Shown: positions 6,662 through 15,515, counted from the stretch's first letter. The stretch: DNA of 46,787 nucleotides from Nitrospira sp. (GCA_019636915.1 JAHBWQ010000007.1:1-46787); one strand, 5' to 3'. A program made the numbers and translations. Notes: generated from the sequence alone by a model not told the origin.

Positions 6662-8986
6662 ATGAGAAGGACCATCGGTTTGTGGTTGTTCGTTGTGTGT
6701 GGAGGGGTGCTGTGTGGTCCGGCAGTGTCACAGGCGGCCATTGTGAATGGTCCCAACGTCATCAATGCGAAGCATAGCGGGAAATGCCTAACCGTCAGCG
6801 GTGGAGCTACCGGGGATGGTGCGCAGGTCATCCAATCGATGTGCGATGATAGTAATCCTCAACAGTTTAGTGTCGTGCCTTCTCAGGATGCCTATCAGAT
6901 TATTGCGAAGCATTCCGGCAAATGTCTGGGTGTCTCCGGCTCATCAACCGCCGATGGTGCACAGGTTGTTCAGGGGAGTTGTCTCGGCGGCGATAACCAA
7001 CTCTGGTATGCACAGATACGCACGGATCACTTCCAATTAGTTGCGAAGCACAGCGGGAAATGTCTCAATGTCGATACGGGAACAAAGAAGAATGGGGCGC
7101 GTCTGACGCAATGGGCTTGTTTGGGGGTGGACCGTCAAAGGTTTGCCATTGCCGCGTTTCCGCATACGCCGATCCTTGCGAAGCATAGCCGCCTATGCCT
7201 TGATGTGAACGGAGGATCATCGACCGATGGAGCACGGATTACGCAATGGACCTGTCATGGTGGGACGTATCAGCAATGGACCTTGATGCCGTATCATGAT
7301 GCCTATCGGATCGTCGTGAAAGGGTCAAGAAAATGCATGGCTGTCTCCGGTGCATCGGCTACCGATGGCGCTCAAGTTGTCCAGCAATCCTGTGGCGGTA
7401 CGAATAACGAACTCTGGTACCCGCGGGCGAATGGTCGACAGTATGCGTTAGTAGCTAAGCATAGCGGTAGGTGTCTGACAGTCCAGAACGGGGCTCAGAC
7501 AGCCGGTGCGGGGCTCATTCAGTCCACATGCGGAGGTGGGGATCATCAGCTGTGGCAAATTGATACGGCTTCGACGACCGGAGGGAAATGGAGTGCGGCG
7601 ATTCCCCTATCATTGGTGCCGTCGGCAGCCGCGAATTTGCCGAACGGCAAAATCTTGCTCTGGTCATCCGATAGCCGCTTGGATTTCGACCAAAACCTCG
7701 GCGGCCACACCTACACGTCCATTTTTGACCCGGCTACGAAGAGTGCCTCGGAACGGCTGGTGTCCCAAACGGGCCATAACATGTTTTGCCCAGGAACCGC
7801 AAATCTTGCCGACGGACGTATCCTTGTCAATGGCGGCATAGATAGCACGTTCACCAGCATGTATAGCTCGGTGACGGATGGTTGGAGCGTCGGACAAAAG
7901 ATGAACACCGGGCGTGGCTATGAGGGCGATACTGTCCTGCCGAACGGCGAGGTGTTCACGATCGGCGGTTCATGGAGCGGAGGCGAGGGTGGGAAGGATG
8001 GAGAAGTATGGAATGTGACTAATGGATGGAGACGGACTCCTGGGATCCTCGCAGATGCGATTCTGACCAATGATTCGTTTGGGATTAATCGTTCCGATAA
8101 TCATCCCTGGCTCTTTACGGTCGGCGAGGGCAAAGTGTTTCATGCCGGACCCAGCAAGCAGATGAATTGGTTCAACACCAGCGGCACTGGTTCCAGTCTG
8201 TTCGCCGGGTTTCGCGGAGATGATGACCACAGTATGAACGGCAATGCGGTGATGTACGATGTCGGGAAAATTCTCAAGCTCGGTGGTGCTCCGGATTATA
8301 AAGCTAATTTCGCGACCACCCGCGCATATGTCATTGATCTGAACAATGGGGTGACGGTGAATAAAGTTGCCTCCATCGCCTATGCCCGCAGCTTTGCCAA
8401 TAGCGTGGTATTACCGAATGGCGAAGTCCTTGTCTTCGGTGGGCAATCCTATGCGTTGAACTTTGACGATGTGCAGTCAGTGTTTGCCCCGGAATTGTGG
8501 AATCCCGTGACCAAAACGTTCACCACCCTGGTAGCGACGGGTATTCCGCGAAACTACCATAGTGTGGCGCTTCTTATGCCGGACGGTCGAGTGTTTGTCG
8601 GTGGAAGTGGGCTCTGCGGGGCCTGTGAGACCAATCATGCCAATGCCGAAATCTTTACGCCTCCTTATCTACTCAATGCGGACGGTAGTGCGGCAGCCAG
8701 GCCGACGATTGCCTCTGCCCCTGCCAGTGCCGGATATGGAACGGCCATGACGGTGAGTACTGATTCACCGATCACTCGATTTGCATTGGTTCGATTGTCC
8801 TCGGCAACTCATAGCGTCAATAATGATCAGCGTCGGATTCCGCTGAGTTTTGAGGCTGCGGGGACCAATGTCTATTCGTTGAGTATTCCGAGTGACCGCG
8901 GCGTCGCGATTCCTGGCTATTACATGCTCTTTGGTATGAATAGCGCCGGCGTCCCCTCCGTAGCGAAGACGATCAAGATTGGCTAA
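6662..8986 (+). CDS. Secreted galactose oxidase-type copper radical oxidase with ricin-B lectin region
   Basis: The ATG at 6662 is preferred over an in-frame TTG 90 bases upstream because it is followed directly by a signal peptide (MRRTIGLWLFVVCGG, cleavage near AQA at 24-26) and preceded by GAGG. The 774-residue product has six copies of a ricin-type motif (AKHSGKCL..SG..T.DGA.V.Q) over residues 35-300, i.e. two beta-trefoil lectin domains, then a kelch-type seven-blade propeller and a C-terminal beta domain. All galactose oxidase active-site elements are present: C376 in FCPG and Y401 (the thioether pair), stacking W438 in GGSWSGG, Y632-H633 as Cu ligands in NYHS, and H717 in ATHSVNNDQRRI. 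The enzyme would oxidise primary alcohols to aldehydes with H2O2 release; the substrate is inferred only to be a carbohydrate or other alcohol bound by the lectin region. Such AA5 enzymes are mostly fungal. Confidence 0.93.
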   Translation: MRRTIGLWLFVVCGGVLCGPAVSQAAIVNGPNVINAKHSGKCLTVSGGATGDGAQVIQSMCDDSNPQQFSVVPSQDAYQIIAKHSGKCLGVSGSSTADGAQVVQGSCLGGDNQLWYAQIRTDHFQLVAKHSGKCLNVDTGTKKNGARLTQWACLGVDRQRFAIAAFPHTPILAKHSRLCLDVNGGSSTDGARITQWTCHGGTYQQWTLMPYHDAYRIVVKGSRKCMAVSGASATDGAQVVQQSCGGTNNELWYPRANGRQYALVAKHSGRCLTVQNGAQTAGAGLIQSTCGGGDHQLWQIDTASTTGGKWSAAIPLSLVPSAAANLPNGKILLWSSDSRLDFDQNLGGHTYTSIFDPATKSASERLVSQTGHNMFCPGTANLADGRILVNGGIDSTFTSMYSSVTDGWSVGQKMNTGRGYEGDTVLPNGEVFTIGGSWSGGEGGKDGEVWNVTNGWRRTPGILADAILTNDSFGINRSDNHPWLFTVGEGKVFHAGPSKQMNWFNTSGTGSSLFAGFRGDDDHSMNGNAVMYDVGKILKLGGAPDYKANFATTRAYVIDLNNGVTVNKVASIAYARSFANSVVLPNGEVLVFGGQSYALNFDDVQSVFAPELWNPVTKTFTTLVATGIPRNYHSVALLMPDGRVFVGGSGLCGACETNHANAEIFTPPYLLNADGSAAARPTIASAPASAGYGTAMTVSTDSPITRFALVRLSSATHSVNNDQRRIPLSFEAAGTNVYSLSIPSDRGVAIPGYYMLFGMNSAGVPSVAKTIKIG

Positions 8987-9001
8987 TACAATCTCCTGTG
9001 T

Positions 9002-9033
9002 CTCCTCCACGTTGTATTCAACACGTGGGGGAG
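9002..9033 (+). terminator. Hairpin after the galactose oxidase gene
   Basis: CTCCTCCACG pairs with CGTGGGGGAG across a short AT-rich loop, with TTG/CAA pairing inside and one wobble. It starts 15 bases after the stop codon. There is no U tract behind it, so an intrinsic terminator is only possible; it could also protect the 3' end. Confidence 0.35.
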
Positions 9034-9134
9034 GCATCTCATCGAAGATTTATTGAGACAGTTGTGATGGGGAGTGAGTGAGGGGGTAGTCCGGTCACCG
9101 GTATTGTTCGAGGTACTTGGAGGGACCATCTTGT

Positions 9135-9983
9135 TTATGAAGTGATGCGTTGGCCTCGACAGCCATGGATCAGTGCCGTGTGAAACCAGAAGGAGGAGTC
9201 GGAGAACGAGGGGATGAGGGTCTGATATTCCTCGGCTCGTTCTTCGGTGAGGGTTCCATCCTTCTGTTCAGAGGCACGTATCCCTTCTAAGCTTTGCCGC
9301 CACCACTGCCCCCAGGGGCTTCCTCCTCGAACGACAGAGGCACTCGTCTCATGACGGATGTTGGCTAGGCCACAACGTTCAAACAGGAACGGCAGCTTTC
9401 GTCCAAATGCGGGATCGTACCCACGTACTGCCCACCATTCGCCGTTCTTCCAGGCCCGGTGATACAGATCATAGTGAGAGTGAGAAGGATCTACAGGGGC
9501 GACCATGCCCCAATCACCATCCTCGTCAAGAAGCCAGCCACCTGGCCGCAAACAGTCCACCATGCGACGGATGGCGCGTTCTTGTTTGCCCGTGAGCCAA
9601 AAGAGTAGGAGGCGTGCGCAGACAAGATCAAATGAGCCGGGACCAAGCTCGTCCAGTGGATCGCTCAGAATGTCGTGTCGCCGTATTTCGAGGTTTGGGA
9701 TAGTGAAGCGTTCAAGGTAGGACGTGTCCACATCGGTAGCGATCACTCGTCCTTTCTCGCCAACTTGCTGGGCAAGCCACCTAGCCATGGATCCGCGGCC
9801 TGCCCCCACTTCAAGGCACCGCCATCCTGGCCGGACCAAGTCTCGCCGTTGATGGGAAAGCGGGTCGAAGATCGCTTCAAGAAGGTTGAGTCGCTCATCT
9901 TCGACTTGTTGACGGCCTTGTGCCGAAAGGCGATAGCCGGGAGGTCTGTGGGCACTCTTCGCACTGTCTTGATGATCTGACAT
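9135..9983 (-). CDS. Class I SAM-dependent methyltransferase
   Basis: A 282-residue cytosolic protein. The SAM-binding motif I is CLEVGAGRGSMARWLA, followed by acidic post-I residues in VIATDVDTSYL, motif II/III in FDLVCARLLLFWL and a RPGGWLLDED segment, the classic Rossmann methyltransferase order. The N-terminal 50 residues are charged and the C-terminal 100 residues, with several Trp, presumably form the substrate cap. The target cannot be read from the sequence. It lies 18 bases downstream of the membrane protein gene on the same strand, so the two may be co-transcribed. The ATG at 9983 is the only plausible start; the ribosome binding site is weak. Confidence 0.85.
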   Translation of the reverse strand: MSDHQDSAKSAHRPPGYRLSAQGRQQVEDERLNLLEAIFDPLSHQRRDLVRPGWRCLEVGAGRGSMARWLAQQVGEKGRVIATDVDTSYLERFTIPNLEIRRHDILSDPLDELGPGSFDLVCARLLLFWLTGKQERAIRRMVDCLRPGGWLLDEDGDWGMVAPVDPSHSHYDLYHRAWKNGEWWAVRGYDPAFGRKLPFLFERCGLANIRHETSASVVRGGSPWGQWWRQSLEGIRASEQKDGTLTEERAEEYQTLIPSFSDSSFWFHTALIHGCRGQRITS

Positions 9984-10001
9984 ACAGCTCGTTTCGGATC
10001 T

Positions 10002-10664
10002 TTATGCGTCGCGTCCCCGTGCGTATCGTTCCAGCCGTATCCACATCACTTCTTCGCCGACGGCATATCCGATCATCAGCGGAAGTGACAGCCAGCCCAA
10101 GGTCTCATCCGACCAGCTTGAGGCGTAGGCGATGACCGCACAAAGGACGGCCAAGAAGAGCGATGAGATCTGGAGCAGGCGAAGATGCTTGCCGTAGAAC
10201 ATCATGATGTGCGCGTTTTCCGTTGGATTCAGTTTGGCGTTTACCTCAGCGTTGATGTAACCCAGAAAACCGATGACGCAGAGGGCTGCCATACTCCAAT
10301 ACCACCCACGAGCACCATGGGCGACAAAATAGGCGGCAAAACACTGGGCTGCACCAAGGGCAAAGGGCATCATGCCGTCTGCGAGTTTCGGGACATACAA
10401 CAGAATGACGAATCCTCGAATAAATCCGTTCCAGACCAGGACGAGGATGATCAAGGTGTTTGCAGCCAGCAGCCATTGGGAGGGAGCAAAGTGCTTCCCT
10501 TCCTCAAAGCACACCAGAACTAAGAATCCAAAGCAGGTGGCCTGAATCACGCTGATCACGGTGTAAAACGTGACGTGATGGGTATCCAATAGAGCGGCGA
10601 GCAGCCTGGTGCGTGAATGGTCTTGTGTTTCAGGTGCGGTTGGAATTTCAGCGTGATAGTCCAT
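10002..10664 (-). CDS. Integral membrane protein of unknown function
   Basis: I do not recognise the family. From the ATG at 10664 the protein has 220 residues; a GTG 39 bases upstream (10703) is an alternative. About six hydrophobic segments are visible, beginning with VTFYTVISVIQATCFGFLVLVCF and ending with LGWLSLPLMIGYAVGEEVMWI, separated by short loops. One loop contains NAEVNAKLNPTENAHIMMFYGKH. No catalytic motif, signal peptide or metal cluster is seen. It precedes a methyltransferase gene by 18 bases on the same strand, which suggests a shared transcript but not a function. Likely inner membrane. Confidence 0.65.
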   Translation of the reverse strand: MDYHAEIPTAPETQDHSRTRLLAALLDTHHVTFYTVISVIQATCFGFLVLVCFEEGKHFAPSQWLLAANTLIILVLVWNGFIRGFVILLYVPKLADGMMPFALGAAQCFAAYFVAHGARGWYWSMAALCVIGFLGYINAEVNAKLNPTENAHIMMFYGKHLRLLQISSLFLAVLCAVIAYASSWSDETLGWLSLPLMIGYAVGEEVMWIRLERYARGRDA

Positions 10665-10987
10665 AGTGCGTCTATGCGGACGAATGATAAATGGTTGTGC
10701 CACCCCGAGACAAAAGACAGAGCCACAGGCCCTGGTTGCAACAGCGAGGGCGACTCTCCTTTAGAAAATGGTCGTACTATCCTGACGGGGGTTGTTTCTG
10801 TCAAGCCTGATTCAACCGTCGGGCTCACCAGTGCATAGTAAGAGAGGGCAGCCCAACGGTTGCGGAAGGGTTGCGATGGGCTGCTGAGACCAATGACGAC
10901 GGTGGAAACGTTGGGGAAGCAAGCTGGTTGTCCGCCTTCAGGGGACCTGGTAGAGCGAACTACGCCGACGGCTGCCTCTTTAACGCG
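10665..10987. other. Gene-free stretch with one hairpin
   Basis: No credible coding frame. The arms GCAGCCCA and TGGGCTGC (10848-10855 and 10877-10884) form an 8-base perfect stem around a 21-base loop. It lies downstream of the minus-strand OmpA-domain gene and could end that transcript, but it has no T tract. The remainder would hold the promoter of the membrane protein gene; no boxes are obvious. Confidence 0.4.
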
Positions 10988-13168
10988 TTATGGCCGACGA
11001 GGTGAACTCAGTGAAATGGACTGAGGAGGCTTCTTGCCCGGTTGCAACCTTCCGTGAGTGGAAGTCCCCACTGTTGCGGATGAGCTCACGACGATTTCAA
11101 TCCGTCGGTTCTTGTTCCGGCTTTCATCCGTGTCCATTGGCTTTGTGGTCGTATACACGACAGCTTTGACACGGTCGGCATCCACCCCACTATTAATCAG
11201 GGCTTGGCTGGCATGTTCGACGCGGGCGCGTGAGAGCTCAAGATTGTCCCGAAACAGCTTTCGTGAGTCGTTGCGGATCGGCTTGGTGTCGGTATGGGTG
11301 GTCACTTCGATATTTCGATAACGAAATTTCTGCAAGACTGTTCCAATCTGTCCGATTAATGTGTTACCGCCTGGGGTGATGGTGGCTTCCCCTGGAGGGA
11401 ACAGTTCACTGCTGACCAATGCGAGCGTCAGCGCGGTTCGTTCCTGTCGCAAGGCCACGGTGCCTCGCTTCATTTCATCTCCGAGTGTGCCGGAAAGAGC
11501 TTCGCCGATCTTGGTCAGATCGATGCCTCCCGTGTCCGTCCCGTCCCCAGAAGACGCATTAGGAATAGGGAGGTCGGTCACCGATAAATTCGTGTCGGGG
11601 GGAAGCTCGCTGAGCGGGTTCTTGGCCACAGGACTCACTTCCAGGGAGGGGAGGGCTTCTTCCGGTTTCGGCAAGCTCCGTTCGAGGTCTTCCAGTACCC
11701 GTTTCGTACGGGCAATCTCGGCGTCTCGATCCATCAACATCGGACCGAGATCCGCATACTTTTGTGTCACTTGTTTGAGATTGTCCCTGATCTGCACCAA
11801 CTCTTGTTCTTTTCCCACCATCTGCTGTTCGAGTTCAGTGACACGGCGTTTGATTTGTGCAGGGTCCTGCTCCTTCCCAGCCATCTGTTGTTCAAGCTCC
11901 GCGATGCGGCGTTTGGTTTGGGCCAGCTCTTGTTCCTTTACGGTCGTCTGCTGTTCCAATTCAGTAGCCCGGCGCTTGGCTTGGGCCGATTCCTGTTCTT
12001 TCGCGGCCATCTGTTGCTCGAGGTCGGCGAGACGCCGCTTGGCTTGAGTTGGGTCCGGCAGCTTCCCTGCCGTCTGCTGTTCCAATTCAATAGCCCGGCG
12101 CTTGGCTTGGGCCGATTCCTGTTCTTTCGCGACCATCTGTTGCTCGAGGTCGGCAATCCGACGTTTGGCCTGCACCAGCTCCTGTTCTTTTCCGGCGGTC
12201 TGCTGTTCCGCTTCGGAGGTCCGACGCTTCGCCTGGGTCAGGTCCTGCTCTTTCCCGACCAGTTGCTGCTCGAACTCGGTAGCGCGGCGCTTGGCCTGTG
12301 TCGATTCGTACTCTTTCCCGACGATCTGCTGGTCGAGTTCAACGACGCGACGTTTGACTTGGGCCAGATCTTGCTCCTTTCCACTGATCTGCTGTTCCGC
12401 TTCGGTGGCCCGGCGTTTGGCTTGGCTCAGGTCTTGTTCTCTTTTTGTCAGCAGTTGTTCAAGGTCGGTGACCCGGCGCTTCGCTTGCGCCAAGTCCTGT
12501 CCTTTTCCTGCGGTCGCCATTTGCTGTTCGACTTCAGAAACCCGGCGCTTCGCCTGGGCGAGTTCCTCAGTTTGTGCGGCAAGATCGTCTCGAAATTTCT
12601 TGGAACTCTCGTGGGCGGTGGCTCGCAGGGCTGCGATCTCACTCTCCTTGGCATGGAGCTGGATCACCAGTTCGCCGATTCGGCGTTTGGCATTTTCCAG
12701 ATTGCCTTCGGCAAGTTGTCGCTCTAGCTCATCGATGCGTTGTCTCGCTTGCTGGAGATTATTTTGTGTGGTAGTCAGCTCCTGTGACAACGCTCTTTCT
12801 GAATGTCCTCGGGAGGTGCCATCGTGTTCTCGCTGCTGAGGTAGCTGAGCGAGGAGTTGGTGAGGCCGGTCCGGTGCCTGCTTCGGGGCTGCTCCCCCCA
12901 CGACGACCTGGATGGGAGAGGTCGGTTCGTCCAGCGGTAAGCGGCTCACTGTTCGAGGCACGGGCTGTTCATTGAGATCGAGAGGAGTCCCGGCTGCTGG
13001 AGCTGGGAACGAAACGACATGAGTTATCGGAGTCTTGTGCGCGCGATCCGATCGTGACTCCGGTGAGGCCTGGATCGCGATGGAGGGAGTGGCAGCAACC
13101 GCAAACAGAGGATTCCCCTCGAGCAGGACCATGGATCCAAGAATAAAACCGAATATCGTGCTGATCAT
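10988..13168 (-). CDS. OmpA/MotB-domain envelope protein with 21-residue coiled-coil repeats
   Basis: A 726-residue protein. A hydrophobic N-terminal segment (MISTIFGFILGSMVLL, then AVAA) acts as signal or anchor. Residues 30-130 are Pro-rich and low complexity. Residues 135-470 are a long coiled coil in which twelve consecutive units of the form xxQAKRRxxELEQQxxGKEQE run from 203 to 456; eleven are exactly 21 residues. The C-terminal domain (about 580-705) is OmpA-like: FPPGEATITPGG, then IEVTTHTDTKPI, LSRARVEHASQALI and NKNRRIEIVVSS, matching the peptidoglycan-binding pattern. It probably spans the periplasm from the membrane to the cell wall, with the coiled coil as a spacer of set length. 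A GGGGGTGAG ribosome binding site precedes the ATG. No operon partner is evident. Confidence 0.82.
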   Translation of the reverse strand: MISTIFGFILGSMVLLEGNPLFAVAATPSIAIQASPESRSDRAHKTPITHVVSFPAPAAGTPLDLNEQPVPRTVSRLPLDEPTSPIQVVVGGAAPKQAPDRPHQLLAQLPQQREHDGTSRGHSERALSQELTTTQNNLQQARQRIDELERQLAEGNLENAKRRIGELVIQLHAKESEIAALRATAHESSKKFRDDLAAQTEELAQAKRRVSEVEQQMATAGKGQDLAQAKRRVTDLEQLLTKREQDLSQAKRRATEAEQQISGKEQDLAQVKRRVVELDQQIVGKEYESTQAKRRATEFEQQLVGKEQDLTQAKRRTSEAEQQTAGKEQELVQAKRRIADLEQQMVAKEQESAQAKRRAIELEQQTAGKLPDPTQAKRRLADLEQQMAAKEQESAQAKRRATELEQQTTVKEQELAQTKRRIAELEQQMAGKEQDPAQIKRRVTELEQQMVGKEQELVQIRDNLKQVTQKYADLGPMLMDRDAEIARTKRVLEDLERSLPKPEEALPSLEVSPVAKNPLSELPPDTNLSVTDLPIPNASSGDGTDTGGIDLTKIGEALSGTLGDEMKRGTVALRQERTALTLALVSSELFPPGEATITPGGNTLIGQIGTVLQKFRYRNIEVTTHTDTKPIRNDSRKLFRDNLELSRARVEHASQALINSGVDADRVKAVVYTTTKPMDTDESRNKNRRIEIVVSSSATVGTSTHGRLQPGKKPPQSISLSSPRRP
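11801..12562 (-). repeat. Twelve tandem 63-bp coding repeats
   Basis: These encode the coiled-coil units of the OmpA-domain protein; one unit is 6 bases longer. Copies have diverged but keep an invariant KRR and E-Q core. Such arrays expand or contract by recombination, so unit number may vary between strains. Confidence 0.85.
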
Positions 13169-13525
13169 GTCTCACCCCCAACGGTGCGGTGACGGTAAAT
13201 GAAGTCAGATCCTGCTGGAGAACGTGTCATGCCACAGGATGTGTCTTGCAAGAGACCAGAGGGCATCACCAGTCATCGTACCTGACACGAACGGGAAAGC
13301 GGTGTCGGGCATACGCGAAAACAGACAGATGCTAGGCGATCCTATCGCCTTCCTGATTGGCTTTGCAACTCAGGAACCCTCACGCTGTGGCTTTAGGGGT
13401 GACCTCTGTCAGCGGCTTCAGGTTGAGTGTGAACAGCAGAACATGATTTGGTGAGTCGTGACGGGCAGGAATGGTTTGTGTGAAGCCGGAAGGTATTGGC
13501 GCGTTCAGCTCCGATGCAAACATGA
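13169..13525. other. Gene-free stretch upstream of the OmpA-domain gene
   Basis: Short frames exist on both strands but have no ribosome binding sites or recognisable composition. It should hold the promoter of the OmpA-domain gene. I see no repeats or RNA structure worth naming. Confidence 0.4.
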
Positions 13526-13852
13526 TCAATCAATCGGGTACAGATTGTCTCGCATCGTTGGACGTTTCCGCCGCTCAACGACCACTCCAGTGCACTGATA
13601 GGCTTCTTGATTCAGAAATGGAAAAATCAGCAGGAACGTGTTGGAGTTCAGCGTGACATCGTCCGGGTTCAAACGAACGCGTTGCTCTCGTGCCGCCAGC
13701 TTCAGATTCAGTAAGCACCCTTCTTTCGTGTAGCCATTCGCAGTGATTTTGCCGAGTTGTCCTGCACTTCCTGAGACCTGATCTGCCTGTGAGGCACAGG
13801 ACGAGAGAAACATCGAAGCGAGCATGCCCAACACTCTGACCGCTGGACTCAT
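13526..13852 (-). CDS. Small lipoprotein of unknown function
   Basis: A 108-residue protein with a lipoprotein signal (MSPAVRVLGMLASMFLSSC; lipobox LSSC with Cys at 19). The mature part is about 90 residues, with two further Cys (in EGCLL and YQCTG) that could form a disulphide, and a basic segment VVERRKRPTMRDN at the end. GAGG lies 8 bases before the ATG. I recognise no family. It would sit in the periplasmic face of a membrane. It has no close operon partner: 357 bases separate it from the OmpA-domain gene. Confidence 0.6.
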   Translation of the reverse strand: MSPAVRVLGMLASMFLSSCASQADQVSGSAGQLGKITANGYTKEGCLLNLKLAAREQRVRLNPDDVTLNSNTFLLIFPFLNQEAYQCTGVVVERRKRPTMRDNLYPID

Positions 13853-14480
13853 AGAGACCTCAACTGAATTTCAATGTGTCCTGTGCCTAATGATTCGAGC
13901 GAACCGTGCGGAACGTCGGTTCCCGGTTTGGCCTTGCCTGGGTTCGCGTATGCGAGGTCTGACGCCCATCTTCAGAGACCCCCTATGGATTCTCAGAGAA
14001 AGATCAGGAGGGAGTCAAGCAAAGAAAGACCTTTGCGGCGTGCAGGGGAGCGGGTTCCTCGTTCAACACTCTTCGTACAAGCCAAGCATGTTTCAAAATA
14101 CAGTCCCCACCTTCTGTGGATAAGATTGTGGATACCCTATGATTTTTGGGAAAGATTACGCCTGAGGCAAGTTGATTTATCATTTTGCCTATTTGTTGGG
14201 CATCCGCATCAGATGGAAGTCACCACAACTAATTGTGGTTCTGGTCGTACTCGTGGCGAATTTCACGCATTCCTAGATGTGGAGATGGATGATGCAAGGC
14301 TGTTTTTATGTGAGACAAGCGAATACAACCATTCATGAGGCTATCCACAGGATAGCTGGATTTAGGGGGTATATGTCTCTTGTATATACCCAGTGCCAAG
14401 TTCCCATCTGTCAAGAGCCTGTCGAAAGAGAAACGGCCTCTGCTAGGTCAAGGAGATAGGGCCGGATGACTGAACCAGTC
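13853..14480. other. 628-base gene-free region with DnaA-box-like sites and three perfect inverted repeats
   Basis: Two DnaA-box-like nonamers lie 12 bases apart in the same orientation: TGTGGATAA at 14115-14123 (a perfect match) and TGTGGATAC at 14127-14135. A third, CTATCCACA at 14341-14349, faces the other way. Three perfect inverted repeats follow: ACCACAA/TTGTGGT (14222-14239), GCTATCC/GGATAGC (14340-14356) and GGGTATAT/ATATACCC (14367-14391). No ORF here looks coding. It may be regulatory or encode a structured RNA; no dnaA, dnaN or other origin gene is nearby. Confidence 0.45.
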
Positions 14481-14657
14481 CTACTTTTTCCGATACACAT
14501 TGAGCCCGATTTTCTCTTGCCGATTTGGGATGGTCACGTTGCCTTCCGTTGACGCGACAATGATGGTTTTACCCGTTGAGGATGGGCCAAATTCTTTCGA
14601 AAGATCCACCTTGATGGTTAAGACAGTGCCTTCGACGCTCATCTCGACGTTCTTCAT
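14481..14657 (-). CDS. Small conserved protein, 58 residues
   Basis: A short gene that is easily missed. AAAGGA sits 9 bases before the ATG at 14657, and the product MKNVEMSVEGTVLTIKVDLS... continues with KEFGPSSTGKTIIVASTEGN and ends VTIPNRQEKIGLNVYRKK. It is beta-rich, cytosolic and has no Cys. I recall closely similar small hypothetical proteins in several environmental bacteria, always with the FGPSSTGKT-like and GLNVYR segments, but no function is known to me. It is followed by 628 gene-free bases and lies 141 bases after the next upstream gene, so it is probably monocistronic. Confidence 0.75.
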   Translation of the reverse strand: MKNVEMSVEGTVLTIKVDLSKEFGPSSTGKTIIVASTEGNVTIPNRQEKIGLNVYRKK

Positions 14658-14798
14658 GATCTGATCCTTTCATAGCACGCATAAGGTCTGTTTTCCCCCG
14701 TTCTGGGGAATTCGACAGCAGCGGGCTGTCTGGTCTTGTCGTTTTGCTAGTTAGGGCAAGGAGAGACCTTTGCGTATGTGGTCTGCAGAATCCTCGGG

Positions 14799-15260
14799 TT
14801 AGTGGGCTAACGCCGTGCCGGCGAGCTTCTTGGCGATGCCGGGTAAATGGCTTTGGGCGTCCGCCCCTTGAAAGCTGAACGTTAGGACAAAACCAGTACA
14901 TTGGGTATAGCCGGTTCCACCAGGACCCTTGCCGTTTCGAAAATCACCGACAACCATGTCACCCTCCGTACAAATCGGGAAGGCCGTTCGTTTGAAGGCC
15001 GGATTCTGCAAGTAGGGGGCCATCATTTCCTTGGTCCCTGCCATGGTTTCATTCTGCAGATCACGGTGCACATAGACCGACAGCGCTTGACCATTGGGCC
15101 ATTGCCATGCACACCCTTCACCTGTCCCCATTCGAGACTGGACCGCAACCAACTTTGGGGCTGAGAGCAGGCTACAGACTTGAGCTGCCATGGGGCTCTC
15201 TGCATGGCTCTGGGATGCGATCAGCAACCCACACATGACAATGAACTGTCGCAGCCTCAT
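14799..15260 (-). CDS. Secreted protein of unknown function with a Cys pair
   Basis: The ATG at 15260 gives 153 residues beginning with a signal peptide MRLRQFIVMCGLLIASQSHAES (cleavage after SHA). A start 15 bases upstream would add MGTHN and is less likely. The mature protein holds Cys in AAQVCSLL, EGCAWQW, FPICTEGD and YTQCTGF, so two disulphides are possible, and the order of a helical start, a GEGCAWQW strand and a VGDFRNG...GTGY...C pattern resembles small periplasmic or cell-surface DUF3558-like proteins, but I cannot assign it. Likely periplasmic. Confidence 0.6.
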   Translation of the reverse strand: MRLRQFIVMCGLLIASQSHAESPMAAQVCSLLSAPKLVAVQSRMGTGEGCAWQWPNGQALSVYVHRDLQNETMAGTKEMMAPYLQNPAFKRTAFPICTEGDMVVGDFRNGKGPGGTGYTQCTGFVLTFSFQGADAQSHLPGIAKKLAGTALAH

Positions 15261-15515
15261 ATTGTGTGTTCCCATGAAAACGTTACCGGATGTGGTTGGG
15301 CTGAACGGCGGCCACCAGTCGTGGCACGGGACGAATCATATGTGGGATTGTAGCCTCTCGATGCTGCTCGATCAATGGCCGTCTATATGCGTAGCTCCGT
15401 GCATGAGCCGGACTCTGAGCCTGCTCGATTTAGGAAGGTGTGTCGTAGGCAACGGCCCAAGATCTACCCTTCCTATGGATTTCCCCGGTGATTGGACTAC
15501 ATATGCTTGTGGGTG

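Noticed and set aside
11762-12727. Long plus-strand frames (up to 321 residues) opposite the coiled-coil gene
   Set aside because: They are mirror frames of the 63-bp repeat array. The low-complexity Leu/Phe- or Ser/Cys-rich products have no ribosome binding site, and the minus frame has a signal segment and an OmpA domain.
14115-14349. Replication origin
   Set aside because: Three DnaA-box-like nonamers occur, but there is no dnaA, dnaN, gyrB or other origin gene nearby, no AT-rich unwinding region, and only one box is perfect.
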